From NCBI GenBank assembly GCA_964399545.1, contig CAYNRG010000007.1:1-64000 (forward strand): a DNA stretch of 64,000 nt, read 5' to 3'. Within the stretch, counting starts at the first letter, position 1. Each line of letters begins with the position of its first letter. The DNA comes from CAYNRG01 sp964399545 (GTDB lineage Bacteria; Bacillota_I; Bacilli_A; Erysipelotrichales; Erysipelotrichaceae). Shown here piece after piece: positions 28,201-36,531 of this stretch. The position numbers and the translations under genes were made by a program. The notes beneath the pieces are model-generated. The model had not been told where the DNA came from, searched no databases, and worked only from the letters and a program-made list of their open reading frames with translations.

Positions 28201-29598
28201 CAATTCATCTGCAACTTCAGAGAATGGTTTTGCATCTTCCAACATTTCATTATCAATTCCTGTTAATTTTTGCGTAAAAGCGCTAATTCTTTCCGGTGGC
28301 TTGATAAAAAATTGCTTTCTTTCTACCACCGTTTGATTCACAATATGTACAGCACCAAATTCAATCGCATAATCAAAATGCGCAGATAACCCCGTTGTTT
28401 CTAAGTCAAAAGCGATATATTCACAATCATTAAGCAGTTCTTCATTTGGATTATCTACAATAGTTAAAACTGGATTAACCAAATTCATTTCTACACCATA
28501 AATCATTTTAAATTTTGCATCAGGATCCTTCTTCAAAATTGACTGTACTGCTGCCTGTGCTTTAGGAAAAGATTGCACAGCCATATGATCAGTAATCGCA
28601 AATGAATTATGCCCCCAACGATAGGCTTGTTGAATATAAGCTTGAATATCACTAACTCCATCCATTTCTGAAATTGTAGAATGACTATGTAATTCCACTC
28701 GCTTTTCTGTTGCTTTATCTTCTCTGAAAATAGCATCCAAAACCAAAATTTCGGATGGTTTCCCAATTAATTCTTGTTCATAACTATCTTCCACAATTGA
28801 GCCAAAAAAGCGAATCATATCCCCTTCTTTCACTTCTTTCATCTTCTCCAATGGAAGTTTTTTTGTTTCAAAGCGCTTAATTGTTATAGCATCTTCTGCA
28901 TCATAAACAGATATCGTTTGAATTGTGTTACCAGTTCGAGTTTCTTTGTAATCTACTTTCATTACTTTGGCATCAAATTGAATTTGATCCACTTCATTCT
29001 CTATATCCTTCAATTGAATTTTAGGATAGTCTACTTTTTTCACTCTATTATAAGAACCTTTTTTTATAGTTGACTCTGCTGGTTTTTCTGGAATCGCAGA
29101 GGGTGGCAATACAATATCTTCAACCTTATTTACAATTTCTCTCAAACTTACTTCTATCGAATCAAAATAAATTCCTATCGCTTGAAAAAGTTCCAAAATT
29201 CGGCCTTCAACTTTTTTAGCCCGCTCTAATTCTGAGTCATTAGAAAAATAAACCTTCAATTCACTGTCATAAATTGTAGGTATCTTATCTTTAAATACAA
29301 GAAGATCCTCTTCTTTCTCCGAGAAGTAAGTAAAATATTTCTGAACTTCTTTGCTATCTACTAGTTTCTTTTCACACCTCACATGTATAATGCAATCAGC
29401 TAAAATTGCAGAAAAATATTGTTGGAGTGCTTGAAAAATATCAAAGGGTAATGCCTCCTTTGATTTCAATTGGATTTCTAAGCAATCTTTACTTTTATAA
29501 TACCGAGCATCTTCAATTTCTACTTCTTTAAAATAGGCATTGCATTTCTCATTCATTGATTTTTGCTGAAAAAGTTTTGATAAATTCAATTCTCCCAT
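25270..29598 (-). CDS. polC: DNA polymerase III PolC-type
   Basis: The replicative polymerase of low-GC Gram-positives, about 1442 aa from the chosen start. Order: N-terminal domain, OB fold, PHP domain (RVELHSHSTISEMDG) interrupted by a DEDD 3'-5' exonuclease (AFDLETTG near residue 397, LVAHNARFDMGF). Next is a Cys4 zinc motif (CPTCQ...CPECQ, near 905-935), then the polymerase core with the catalytic DIDLNFSG, and helix-hairpin-helix motifs near the C-terminus. Start is ATG at 29596-29598 (MGELNLS): a GAGGAG site precedes it and falls inside the five extra codons of the longer frame. It follows nfnB directly. Confidence 0.97.
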   Translation of the reverse strand: MGELNLSKLFQQKSMNEKCNAYFKEVEIEDARYYKSKDCLEIQLKSKEALPFDIFQALQQYFSAILADCIIHVRCEKKLVDSKEVQKYFTYFSEKEEDLLVFKDKIPTIYDSELKVYFSNDSELERAKKVEGRILELFQAIGIYFDSIEVSLREIVNKVEDIVLPPSAIPEKPAESTIKKGSYNRVKKVDYPKIQLKDIENEVDQIQFDAKVMKVDYKETRTGNTIQTISVYDAEDAITIKRFETKKLPLEKMKEVKEGDMIRFFGSIVEDSYEQELIGKPSEILVLDAIFREDKATEKRVELHSHSTISEMDGVSDIQAYIQQAYRWGHNSFAITDHMAVQSFPKAQAAVQSILKKDPDAKFKMIYGVEMNLVNPVLTIVDNPNEELLNDCEYIAFDLETTGLSAHFDYAIEFGAVHIVNQTVVERKQFFIKPPERISAFTQKLTGIDNEMLEDAKPFSEVADELVEWLGNRVLVAHNARFDMGFLNEELNRLGKPALENAVIDTLDLARALHTDRRTYRLGNIARLYRIPYDEEVAHRADYDANVLADVFIAMLAESKEKGAKSLIDLQKLQDSQAFVKARSSHLCILAKNQKGLKAIYELVTKSNTKTLAVFRSRGSEFLAEPRIFREDVDQYRENLLIGSACSNGEVFEAALNKGQHELEKAMNFYDYIEVQPLENVLYLVQKGTVPNKERLILVFQRIIKTAKALGKIVVATGDVHYCDPEEKIYRDIYIQTQGVGGVRHPLYSYKEEVRLAMKTPEQHFRTTIEMMNSFSWLENDKLIKELVVDNSQMIANQIEQCLPVPKGLYPPMVEGADEKLRSICYETAHSTYGEILPEIVEQRLEKELNSIIGNGYGVIYYISHLLVKRSNDDGYLVGSRGSVGSSFAATMSGITEVNPLEPHYICPTCQYNEFVDAKVISSGFDLPSKECPECQSTMRGEGQNIPFETFLGFEGDKVPDIDLNFSGEYQEKAHLFTKEVFGEEHVFRAGTIGTVQEKTAFGYVTGYCEEMNLPPMKRIQKERLALGCTGVKRTTGQHPGGIIVIPHDMEVTDFTPVQFPANDPSSTWKTTHFDFHDIHDNVLKFDILGHVDPTAMRLLQTISGIDPRTIPMNDEKVMSLFSTVDALNADTKHFSEKTGALGIPEFGTNFVRGILEITKPTCFSDLIIISGLSHGTDVWLNNAEPMVKQGLPLQEVIGCRDDIMTYLLNKNLDPKLAFTIMESVRKGKGLTEAWETAMMEHQVPSWYIDSCKKIKYMFPKAHAVAYVIMAIRIAWFKVHHPHWYYISYFSLRCDAYEIETMTKGIESIKARMEDIRVRRNNYETKHTVSKKEEAVYNCLEVCLELYARGYKIGNIDLYKSEATEFRVEKDNLKVIIPPFITVDGLGENVAKSIVEARKKGEFLSKQDLQGRTLCSHSLLKKLDLLGTLEGLQEENQMSLFE

Positions 29599-29613
29599 TA
29601 TATTACTCCTCAT

Positions 29614-30987
29614 CTACATTGGTTTTGTCAAATATTCCTTAATACTCCTTGCGGCTTTTTTCCCCGCCTCCATCGCTAAGATGACTGTCGCAGCTCCACT
29701 TACAACATCTCCTCCCGCATACACTTGAGGAATGGATGTTTCTTGATTTCCATCTACAATCAAGCAACCCCATTTATTTGTCTTCAACTCTGTCTCAGTT
29801 TGTTTTAATAAAGGATTCGGAATTGTTCCAATAGCCATAATAACACAGTCACAATCAATTATAAAATCGGATCCTTCAATCTCCACGACCCCTTGACGAC
29901 CATTAGAATCAGACTCGATTTTCTTCATTTGAATACATGTAATTTGAGAAACTCTCCCCTGATTATCAGGAATAATGTTAATTGGGTTGGTTAGAAAGCG
30001 AAAATTCACCCCTTCTTCCATAGCATGCTCAATTTCTTCTTTTCTTGCTGGCATTTCATCAAGAGAACGTCGGTAAACTAAAGTAACCTCTCCTCCCAAT
30101 CGTTTTGCACATCGCGCCGCATCCATCGCAACATTTCCACCTCCAACTACAACCGTATGTTGCGCTTTCATTATTGGAGTATCAAATTCACTACTATAGG
30201 CCTTCATTAAATTGCAGCGAGTTAAATACTCATTCGCACTGACTACTCCTACAGCATTTTCATGTGGTATATTCATAAACCGTGGCAATCCTGCTCCAGT
30301 CCCGATAAAAATAGCTTGATATCCCTCGTGTTTCAAATCTTGTAATGATTTTAATCGCCCAATAATCTGATTTTTTTCAAATTGAACACCTATTTCTTTT
30401 AATGTATTCATTTCTCGTTGAACAATAGATTTAGGTAATCGAAATTCTGGAATACCATAACTTAAAACACCACCAAACTCGTGCAACGCTTCAAAAATAG
30501 TAACCTCAAATCCTTCTATAGCACAATCTCTTGCACATGATAGTCCTGCAGGACCACTTCCCACAACTGCTACTTTGATACCGTTTAATTGTGGTGAAAT
30601 AAGAGAAGCTACACCAGTATCTCCTACAAATCTTTCTAAGTTCCCAATCGCAACGGATTCTCCCTTTATGCCCCTAATACACAGTTTTTCACATTGTTTC
30701 TCTTGCGGACAAACACGGCCACAAATACTTGGAAAATTATTAGTCACTTTAATTTCCTCTAGTGCTTGATCCACATCCCCATTTACAAGGCATTGAATAA
30801 AATTAGGAATTCTAACATTCACGGGGCATCCATCCATACATGGCTTAGTAGGACAATTTAAACAACGTTTTGCCTCTTCAACTGCTTCTTCTAGGGTATA
30901 CCCTAATCCAACTTCTTGAAAATTTGAATTTCTAATTTTAGGATCTTGCATTGTCATTTTTGTTTTCTCTTTTTTTAAATTAACCAC
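29614..30987 (-). CDS. nfnB: NAD(P)H-dependent flavoprotein subunit, NfnB/GltD-like
   Basis: A 457-aa protein of the glutamate synthase small-subunit family. N-terminal cysteines for [4Fe-4S] clusters (CLNCPTKPCMDGCP and CGRVCPQEKQCEKLC) are followed by FAD (VVGSGPAGLSCARDCA) and NADPH (VVVGGGNVAMDAARC) Rossmann motifs. Its pairing with the upstream ferredoxin-NADP reductase-like subunit marks it as NfnB of the electron-bifurcating transhydrogenase NfnAB (also called SudA or 'GltA'), not a true glutamate synthase, since no large subunit is present. The GTG start overlaps the nfnA end by 8 bases with GGAG placed properly, indicating coupled translation. Confidence 0.88.
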   Translation of the reverse strand: MVNLKKEKTKMTMQDPKIRNSNFQEVGLGYTLEEAVEEAKRCLNCPTKPCMDGCPVNVRIPNFIQCLVNGDVDQALEEIKVTNNFPSICGRVCPQEKQCEKLCIRGIKGESVAIGNLERFVGDTGVASLISPQLNGIKVAVVGSGPAGLSCARDCAIEGFEVTIFEALHEFGGVLSYGIPEFRLPKSIVQREMNTLKEIGVQFEKNQIIGRLKSLQDLKHEGYQAIFIGTGAGLPRFMNIPHENAVGVVSANEYLTRCNLMKAYSSEFDTPIMKAQHTVVVGGGNVAMDAARCAKRLGGEVTLVYRRSLDEMPARKEEIEHAMEEGVNFRFLTNPINIIPDNQGRVSQITCIQMKKIESDSNGRQGVVEIEGSDFIIDCDCVIMAIGTIPNPLLKQTETELKTNKWGCLIVDGNQETSIPQVYAGGDVVSGAATVILAMEAGKKAARSIKEYLTKPM

Positions 30988-31810
30988 GCACTTTCTCCTT
31001 CATTAAATTACATTGATGCTCTTCTTCTTTTCTATATCCTTTATTTCTTTTAATTAAATCATCAAAATTTACTTTATGACCATCAAAATCCGGACCATCT
31101 ACACACGCAAACTTTAATTGATCATCTACTGTCACACGACAACCTCCACACATCCCTGTACCATCAATCATTAGTGGATTTAGACTGACAATTGTTTTTA
31201 CACCTACTTCTTTTGTTAATTCACAAACAGCTTTCATCATCAAAACTGGACCAATGGCAATCACCAAATCGATTTCCTTCTTATCCAAGTATGTTTTTAA
31301 TGCTTGAGTAACATATCCTTCATTCCCATTAGAACCATCATCGGTCATAATCATACATTCTTGCGCAATTGATTTCATGTTTTCTTCTAAAATAATCATT
31401 TCTTTATTTCGAAAACCAGCAATGATATCTACTTCCTTACCTAAATTAGAAAGATACTTAGCACTAGGATAAGCAATAGCAGTTCCAACTCCTCCACCTA
31501 CAACACAAATTCGTTCTGCATTTTCAAAGTCGGTAGCTGAGCCCAAGGGGCCGACTACATCTAAAATATTATCTCCTTCATTTAAGAGAGATAATTTCGT
31601 CGTTGTCTTCCCAACCGCCTGAATTATCAATGTTATTGTTCCTTTTGTAGAATCATAGTCAGAAATTGTTAATGGAATTCTTTCTCCAAATTCATCTACT
31701 CTTAAAATAATGAATTGTCCCGGAAGGACTTTCCTGCTAATATCCTTTGCTTCAATTTCAAGCATAAATACAGATTGATTTAATTGTTTCTTATTTACTA
31801 TTTTCGACAT
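30980..31810 (-). CDS. nfnA: Ferredoxin-NADP reductase-like subunit, NfnA
   Basis: A 276-aa flavoprotein with an N-terminal FAD-binding barrel (LPGQFIILRVDEFGERIPLT), a nucleotide-binding domain (CVVGGGVGTAIAYPSAKYL) and C-terminal cysteines for a [2Fe-2S] cluster (GMCGGCRV, then FACVDGPDF). With NfnB it would form the cytosolic reduced-ferredoxin:NADP+ / NADH transhydrogenase common in anaerobes. That matches the fermentative life suggested by the citrate and PPDK genes. It lies 9 bases after rnc. Confidence 0.88.
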   Translation of the reverse strand: MSKIVNKKQLNQSVFMLEIEAKDISRKVLPGQFIILRVDEFGERIPLTISDYDSTKGTITLIIQAVGKTTTKLSLLNEGDNILDVVGPLGSATDFENAERICVVGGGVGTAIAYPSAKYLSNLGKEVDIIAGFRNKEMIILEENMKSIAQECMIMTDDGSNGNEGYVTQALKTYLDKKEIDLVIAIGPVLMMKAVCELTKEVGVKTIVSLNPLMIDGTGMCGGCRVTVDDQLKFACVDGPDFDGHKVNFDDLIKRNKGYRKEEEHQCNLMKEKVRG

Positions 31811-31818
31811 AGTTCCTC

Positions 31819-32496
31819 CTATTTTACCATTTTTTCGAAAGCATCTTTTGCCGCCATTTGCTCTGCTTTCTTTTTGCTATTTCCTATTCCACGTCCTAAA
31901 ACGATTTTATCTAATTTAACTTGGATATCAAAAACTGGGTTATTTGAAGGCCCCTTTACATGAACAACTTCATAAGTCACTGTTTTTCGAGTATCTGCCT
32001 GCACATATTCTTGTAACTTAGTTTTATAATCCACAATGATTGATTGATGTGGATTTTCAAGATATGGAATCAAAACTTCATTTAAAATTGGATGAACACT
32101 TTTCATACCACCATCTAAATATAGCGCCCCTAAGAAAGCCTCAAACATATCAGCTAGAATAGAATCCCTATTTCTTCCTCCGGTTTTTTCTTCACCAGAG
32201 CCCAACAAAAGAAAATTCATAAGTCCTAAGTTTCTTGAGTAGTCCGCTAATGATTTTTCGCAAACCAATTGAGCGCGAAAGGTTGTCATTTCTCCCTCAC
32301 TCATTGGTGGTTCTATCACAAAAATATGTTCAGATACCCAAAGTTGTAAAACTGCATCTCCCATGAATTCCAAGCGTTCATTATCATGTTTTGCATTATT
32401 CTCGTTAACATAAGAAGAATGCATAAAAGACTGTTCGATTAATCGAACATCCTTAATTTCTATTCCTCGTTTTTTAGTCCATGCCTCTATTTTCAT
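31819..32496 (-). CDS. rnc: Ribonuclease III
   Basis: A 225-aa double-strand-specific endoribonuclease that processes rRNA precursors. The signature NERLEFMGDAVLQL lies near residues 40-53, the second acidic site in ADMFEAFLGALYLDGG. A dsRNA-binding domain occupies about 155-225 (DYKTKLQEYVQAD, ending in KKAEQMAAKDAF). Standard length. Positioned between recG and nfnA, with no acpP or smc neighbours. Confidence 0.96.
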   Translation of the reverse strand: MKIEAWTKKRGIEIKDVRLIEQSFMHSSYVNENNAKHDNERLEFMGDAVLQLWVSEHIFVIEPPMSEGEMTTFRAQLVCEKSLADYSRNLGLMNFLLLGSGEEKTGGRNRDSILADMFEAFLGALYLDGGMKSVHPILNEVLIPYLENPHQSIIVDYKTKLQEYVQADTRKTVTYEVVHVKGPSNNPVFDIQVKLDKIVLGRGIGNSKKKAEQMAAKDAFEKMVK

Positions 32497-32510
32497 TTCC
32501 TTACCTCTAT

Positions 32511-34529
32511 CTAATCCATAACTATTGATGTCTTATCATTTAATTCTATCATTTTTTCAATTAATTGTTTATTATCTTTTTCATAACATTCATTCAAAAT
32601 TTCAATTGCATCAGCTTTAGCTACTTCAATAATGGCCGTATCCTCCACTAAATTACCTAGAAGAAAAGCAGGTAACCCACTTTGCCTTGTCCCTAAGATA
32701 TCTCCCGGCCCTCTAAGGCGTAAATCTTGACGTGAAATTTCAAACCCATTACTCTCCTGAACCAATACTTCAAGCCTTTCTAAGCTTAGTGGGTCTTTAG
32801 AATCAGTCAGCAAATAACAATTTCCCTGCCTTGTGCCGCGTTGAACTCTCCCCCGTAATTGATGTAATTGGCTTAATCCGAAACGATGGGCATCATAAAT
32901 AATCATTGTCGTTGCATTAATAACATTAACCCCTACCTCAATTACTGTTGTCGTTACCAAAATTTGAATCTTTCCTTTTGAAAATTCATTCATGATAAGT
33001 TCTTTTTCATCACTCGACATCTTACCGTGTAACTGCCCAATAGAAAATTTTGTACCAAAGTTCTTAACTAAATTCTCGTATACTTGCTCCACATTTCGAA
33101 AATCATAACCTTCACTCTCACTAATCGCACTACAGACAACATACATTTGGTGTCCTGATTCCAATTGAGCTTGAATATTTTTCAATACTTTTCGGAAACT
33201 ATTTTCTTTAATTAGCTTTGTTTGAACTTTCTTTCTTCCAACAGGCATAGTTTCAATGGTAGATATATCCATGTCTCCGTACAATGTGTTTGCCAATGTC
33301 CTTGGAATTGGAGTAGCACTCATTAACATAAAATCTACCTTATTCCCTTTTTCTAATAACTTTTTTCTTTGCCCTACTCCAAATCGATGTTGTTCATCTG
33401 CTACCGCTAAACCTAAGTTTTGAAACTCTACTTCCTCTTGAATAATCGCATGTGTTCCTACTAATATATCAATTTCGCCATCTTTCAGCTGCTGTAATAT
33501 TTCTTTCTTCTTCGATAAAGAAAGTGCTGAATAGAGGACTTCTATTTTTAAAGTAGTTGTTTTTAGGATATCTCTTAGAGATTTTATATGTTGCTTAGCC
33601 AAAATTTCTGTTGGTGCCAAAAGAGCCCCTTGATGACCCGATAAACAGCACCCATATAATGCTAGTGCTGCTACTACAGTTTTCCCACACCCTACATCAC
33701 CTTGAACCAATCGATACATCACACCATCTTTTTGCAAATCTTCTAAAACTTCATGTGTTACTCGAAATTGATCTGATGTTAAATGAAAAGGCAGTGCATT
33801 CGCTAGTTTAAAAACATCATCAAATTCAAATCGCTTCCCTTCCCTTTGGTTCAACTCTAAGTTTTGCTTTCTTAGTAATTGAATTGCAACATGAAACTTC
33901 AGAAACTCTTCATACTTCAGCATTCTCAATGCTTGTTTCACTTCTTCTTTACTTTGCGGAAAATGAATCCAATGATACGCCCACTCCTTAGAACAAAGTT
34001 TGTACTTTCTCCGATATTTCTCTGGAATATCCTCTTCAATAATTCCTGCACTTGCAATCAAAGTCTTACGAATTGCTTGTTGAATTATTTTCTGTGTTAA
34101 TTTATATCGCAAAGGATAAACAGGCTGAATACCTAGTTGTTCTGCCAATGGTTTCAAATTGTATTGTAATACTGTAATCTTGTTTTTCCCCTCTACTTTA
34201 GCAAAGATAGTCATTTTTGTTCCTAAAGCAATCTTATTCATCCATGGTCGGTTAAAAATTGTAGCTTCTAGACAAGCCTCTTCACTTTCTATTTGAAATC
34301 GAGTCATCACTCGAGATCCTCCAAAGCGAATATTTACAGGTTTTGTCACCAACCTTCCTTCAAATACCACTTTCTCCTTCTCTTCCCACTCAGAATATGG
34401 CTTACTCTCAATTTGGTCATATCGAAAAGGATAATACGATAGCAAATCTCTATTATCTTCAATTCTCATCAAACTAAAAATTTCAATTTGTTTCGGGGTT
34501 AACTTACATTGTTTCAAGGAGATTGCCAT
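32511..34529 (-). CDS. recG: ATP-dependent DNA helicase RecG
   Basis: A 672-aa branch-migrating helicase for stalled forks and Holliday junctions. The N-terminal wedge/OB domain is followed by helicase motif I GDVGCGKTV (near 275), motif II DEQHRFG, motif III LMSATPIPRTL, motif VI QLRGRVQRG, and the TRG region (SRQDLRLRGPGDILGTRQSG). Intact and full length. The first 80 or so codons are duplicated in decayed form at 38941-39075, marking the edge of an inserted block. Confidence 0.96.
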   Translation of the reverse strand: MAISLKQCKLTPKQIEIFSLMRIEDNRDLLSYYPFRYDQIESKPYSEWEEKEKVVFEGRLVTKPVNIRFGGSRVMTRFQIESEEACLEATIFNRPWMNKIALGTKMTIFAKVEGKNKITVLQYNLKPLAEQLGIQPVYPLRYKLTQKIIQQAIRKTLIASAGIIEEDIPEKYRRKYKLCSKEWAYHWIHFPQSKEEVKQALRMLKYEEFLKFHVAIQLLRKQNLELNQREGKRFEFDDVFKLANALPFHLTSDQFRVTHEVLEDLQKDGVMYRLVQGDVGCGKTVVAALALYGCCLSGHQGALLAPTEILAKQHIKSLRDILKTTTLKIEVLYSALSLSKKKEILQQLKDGEIDILVGTHAIIQEEVEFQNLGLAVADEQHRFGVGQRKKLLEKGNKVDFMLMSATPIPRTLANTLYGDMDISTIETMPVGRKKVQTKLIKENSFRKVLKNIQAQLESGHQMYVVCSAISESEGYDFRNVEQVYENLVKNFGTKFSIGQLHGKMSSDEKELIMNEFSKGKIQILVTTTVIEVGVNVINATTMIIYDAHRFGLSQLHQLRGRVQRGTRQGNCYLLTDSKDPLSLERLEVLVQESNGFEISRQDLRLRGPGDILGTRQSGLPAFLLGNLVEDTAIIEVAKADAIEILNECYEKDNKQLIEKMIELNDKTSIVMD

Positions 34530-34585
34530 CCATATCCTCCGCTTCTAGCTACTCTTATTTTAACTCATTTCTGCTTACTTGAAAA

Positions 34586-34607
34586 GAAAAAGGGCTTCGC
34601 CCTTACT
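34586..34607 (-). terminator. Duplicated msmK-type terminator hairpin upstream of recG
   Basis: AAGGGC-TTCG/CGAA-GCCCTT hairpin with a minus-strand T-run, identical to the one after msmK at 39116-39137. It follows the decayed msmK tail here. Confidence 0.75.
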
Positions 34608-34643
34608 CACTAATTGCTTTTTCTGTTTCTAAATCAAGTAAAT
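34604..34643 (-). pseudogene. Remnant of the 3' end of an msmK-like gene
   Basis: In the msmK frame the minus strand reads LLDLETEKAISE followed by a stop, against LFDLETEKTISD in intact msmK at 39135. Homology ends at about 34643. The changes are mostly conservative, as if the fragment came from a related msmK rather than by recent copying. Confidence 0.75.
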
Positions 34644-34777
34644 ATCTGGGCTCCTTGGTGAGTCAACGTAGTCATTTCAGCAATCCCTATAGAATAAAGT
34701 CCTACACCATTATCACTGCCTAACCACATAATATAATCTCCTAATACATAACATTTTGATTTATTAACCTCTCTCAT
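34634..34777 (-). pseudogene. Short ORF, possible truncated GcvH-like fragment
   Basis: A 47-codon ORF (MREVNKSKCYVLGDYIMWLG, then SDNGVGLYSIGIAEMTTLTH and QGAQIFT) with a good GGGGAAG ribosome-binding site. The pattern W...NG.....IGI.......G..IF resembles the start of glycine-cleavage H-like lipoyl domains, but the lipoyl-lysine part is missing. Its stop lies in the msmK remnant, as if a longer gene had been cut at the repeat junction. Family assignment is a weak inference; a real small protein is also possible. Confidence 0.35.
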
Positions 34778-34880
34778 CACTTCCCCCAATGTTCCTCTAT
34801 ATTATAAATAATAACAAGAACTCTCACTATTTTCACGACTTTCTATATTTCTGAACTTCATTATATATAAAGCTGCCCTT

Positions 34881-34906
34881 AATAAAAACACCTCACATAG
34901 GGTGTT
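34881..34906 (-). terminator. Possible second terminator below the SafE-like gene
   Basis: Hairpin AACACC / GGTGTT with an 8-base loop, followed by TTTTATT on the minus strand. Confidence 0.5.
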
Positions 34907-34911
34907 ACTAA

Positions 34912-34944
34912 AAAGCATAAATTCTTACTAGAATTTATGCTTTA
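34912..34944 (-). terminator. Rho-independent terminator of the HMA-SafE-cupredoxin gene
   Basis: Long inverted repeat AAAGCATAAATTCT / AGAATTTATGCTTT with a 4-base centre and a following T-run, immediately after the stop at 34948. Confidence 0.8.
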
Positions 34945-34947
34945 ACT

Positions 34948-36264
34948 TTATTCGATAACAGTGATACTACTTCTAATCATTCCCATCCAACATGTAAATG
35001 TAAATGTGCCTAGTTTATCAGGTGTAAATTCCACAATATTATCTCCTGGGGATAATTTTTTCCTAATACCAAATTCAGGAATTCGAATCGCATTGTTACA
35101 TCCATTTAAAGTTTCTTCTGTCGCTCGCAAGTTAAACCTTACTGGAATTCCACGGCGTACTGCAATAGGATCATACCCTCTGGATTGAATATCAATTTCT
35201 ACAATTTGATAACCATCTTCCATTTTAATTTCAAATTCAGATAGATCTTTCGTTGGAGCATCAAAAGTTAAAAACCCCGATAAACTCATTCCTGTGTTAA
35301 ACATCCCAATCCCTAAAAAGATTACTAAAACTGCACTCACGGCCATCATCTTGGATGTGAATTTCTTTGACAACATCGAACTTACCGCACCAAAACCAAA
35401 CATCAATGGTGTTGTTCCAAGGCTAAATACAAGCATAGATAGAGCTCCTTTAATAGGATCGCCTGTAGATAATGCATAAAGTTGCATGGCTTGTAGCGGA
35501 CCACATGGCATCAATCCATTTAATAAACCAATATAGAACGGACCATGATTGCTTTTATCAATTCCTTTTGTAAGGAAGCGAGGTAAGCGTAGGTTATACT
35601 TTCTTAATGAAGGAAAAACATTTAATAAGTTCAATCCCATAATAACCATGAAGATTCCAGCGAAAATTGCAACAATTCCTCTCATCATCCCATTAAAGCT
35701 GATGATTGATCCTAGTGCTCCTACAAGACCACCTACAATAGTATATGAGATTACTCTTCCTGAATTGTAAAGAAAGCTTGGGCGAAGTCGGTCTTTTGTG
35801 GTTTCAGCTTTTACTCCCACACATTGTGAAAGAGTGATACCACCACACATCCCAACACAGTGGATGGATGTTAGTAGCCCAATGAGAAATAAGGTTATAT
35901 ATCCCATCCCTTCCTTTGCTTCAGGGAAGTAATTCAAGAAATCCAATAATCCAAATATACTTAAAACTTGGAAAAGTAAAAACATCCCCAAAAGAATCAT
36001 TACCAACATTGGAAAAGAGATGAGTCTATTCTCACCTGAGTTTTTCCCATCTCCAAGATGATAACCCATGGATAGGATTTCCTTTTCAATCTTTGATTCA
36101 TTAACTTTACTGCCTTGGTAAGTTACTACTACTGTATTGTTTTTATAACGCGCTTTTACTTTCTTTACTCCAACCACTTCTTTTAACTTTTTTTCTATCT
36201 TCATTTCACATGCAGCACAGTGCATATCACTCAGATAAAACTTCTTTGAAATTTCTTTAGACAT
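34948..36264 (-). CDS. HMA - SafE/UreH-like membrane - cupredoxin fusion protein, putative copper handling
   Basis: A 438-aa three-part protein. Residues 1-68 form a heavy-metal-associated domain with MHCAACEMK (Cys16 and Cys19). About six transmembrane helices (residues 80-330) contain HCVGMCGGITLSQC, the hallmark of the SafE/UreH-TM2/DsbD-like family. The C-terminal 85 residues are a cupredoxin-like domain with Cys in GCNNAIRIP and TFTCWMGMI, a copper-ligand-like pattern. Together these suggest binding and moving a soft metal, most likely copper, across the membrane. The family is often labelled 'sulfite exporter TauE/SafE', so the metal role is inference. AAGGAGG precedes the start. It is the last gene of the putative island, with small Met-rich proteins upstream. 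Confidence 0.85.
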   Translation of the reverse strand: MSKEISKKFYLSDMHCAACEMKIEKKLKEVVGVKKVKARYKNNTVVVTYQGSKVNESKIEKEILSMGYHLGDGKNSGENRLISFPMLVMILLGMFLLFQVLSIFGLLDFLNYFPEAKEGMGYITLFLIGLLTSIHCVGMCGGITLSQCVGVKAETTKDRLRPSFLYNSGRVISYTIVGGLVGALGSIISFNGMMRGIVAIFAGIFMVIMGLNLLNVFPSLRKYNLRLPRFLTKGIDKSNHGPFYIGLLNGLMPCGPLQAMQLYALSTGDPIKGALSMLVFSLGTTPLMFGFGAVSSMLSKKFTSKMMAVSAVLVIFLGIGMFNTGMSLSGFLTFDAPTKDLSEFEIKMEDGYQIVEIDIQSRGYDPIAVRRGIPVRFNLRATEETLNGCNNAIRIPEFGIRKKLSPGDNIVEFTPDKLGTFTFTCWMGMIRSSITVIE

Positions 36265-36352
36265 TTTATATCCTCCTTATATTTAACCGACAAAGAAACA
36301 AGCTTTACATTCTTATTTCTCCACCTTTTCCATTGAAACTTTCTTTTTCTAC

Positions 36353-36508
36353 TTAAATACTAACCTTCACCAAGTTTTCCTTATCCATTCTTTCACTCAA
36401 GATATCCATCTCTTTTGATAAATTTATGAGTGATTGCGAATAATTTTTATTGATTGATGATTTTCCAACCATAAAAGGACTAATTAAATTACAGTTATAT
36501 CTATTCAT
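36353..36508 (-). CDS. Possible small protein, 51 aa
   Basis: Not recognised. Start chosen at MNRYNCNL (ATG at 36506-36508), since the longer frame starts inside the upstream gene. The ribosome-binding site (AGAGAAAG) is weak. It has one cysteine, several methionines and a helical end (LSKEMDILSERMDKENL). It lies between two island genes in the same direction. It could be non-coding. Confidence 0.3.
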   Translation of the reverse strand: MNRYNCNLISPFMVGKSSINKNYSQSLINLSKEMDILSERMDKENLVKVSI

Positions 36509-36531
36509 ATTTACTTTCTCTGTCTTTTTTA

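Larger units (their letters stand above)
34301..34643 (-). repeat. Left direct repeat: recG 5' end plus remnant msmK 3' tail
   Basis: This segment matches 38941-39175 in the same orientation. In 34581-34643 versus 39113-39175 I count 59 of 63 identical bases. In 34301-34360 versus 38941-39000 I count 48 of 60. Here recG is intact, while the msmK part is only the last dozen or so codons. Confidence 0.85.

Noticed and set aside
29614..30987. Annotation as glutamate synthase small subunit (GltD).
   Set aside because: No large subunit is present, and the NfnA-like partner is directly upstream and overlaps, which fits NfnAB instead.
34948..36264. Annotation as a sulfite exporter.
   Set aside because: The fused HMA and cupredoxin-like domains point to metals. 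The TauE/SafE name is a family label only.
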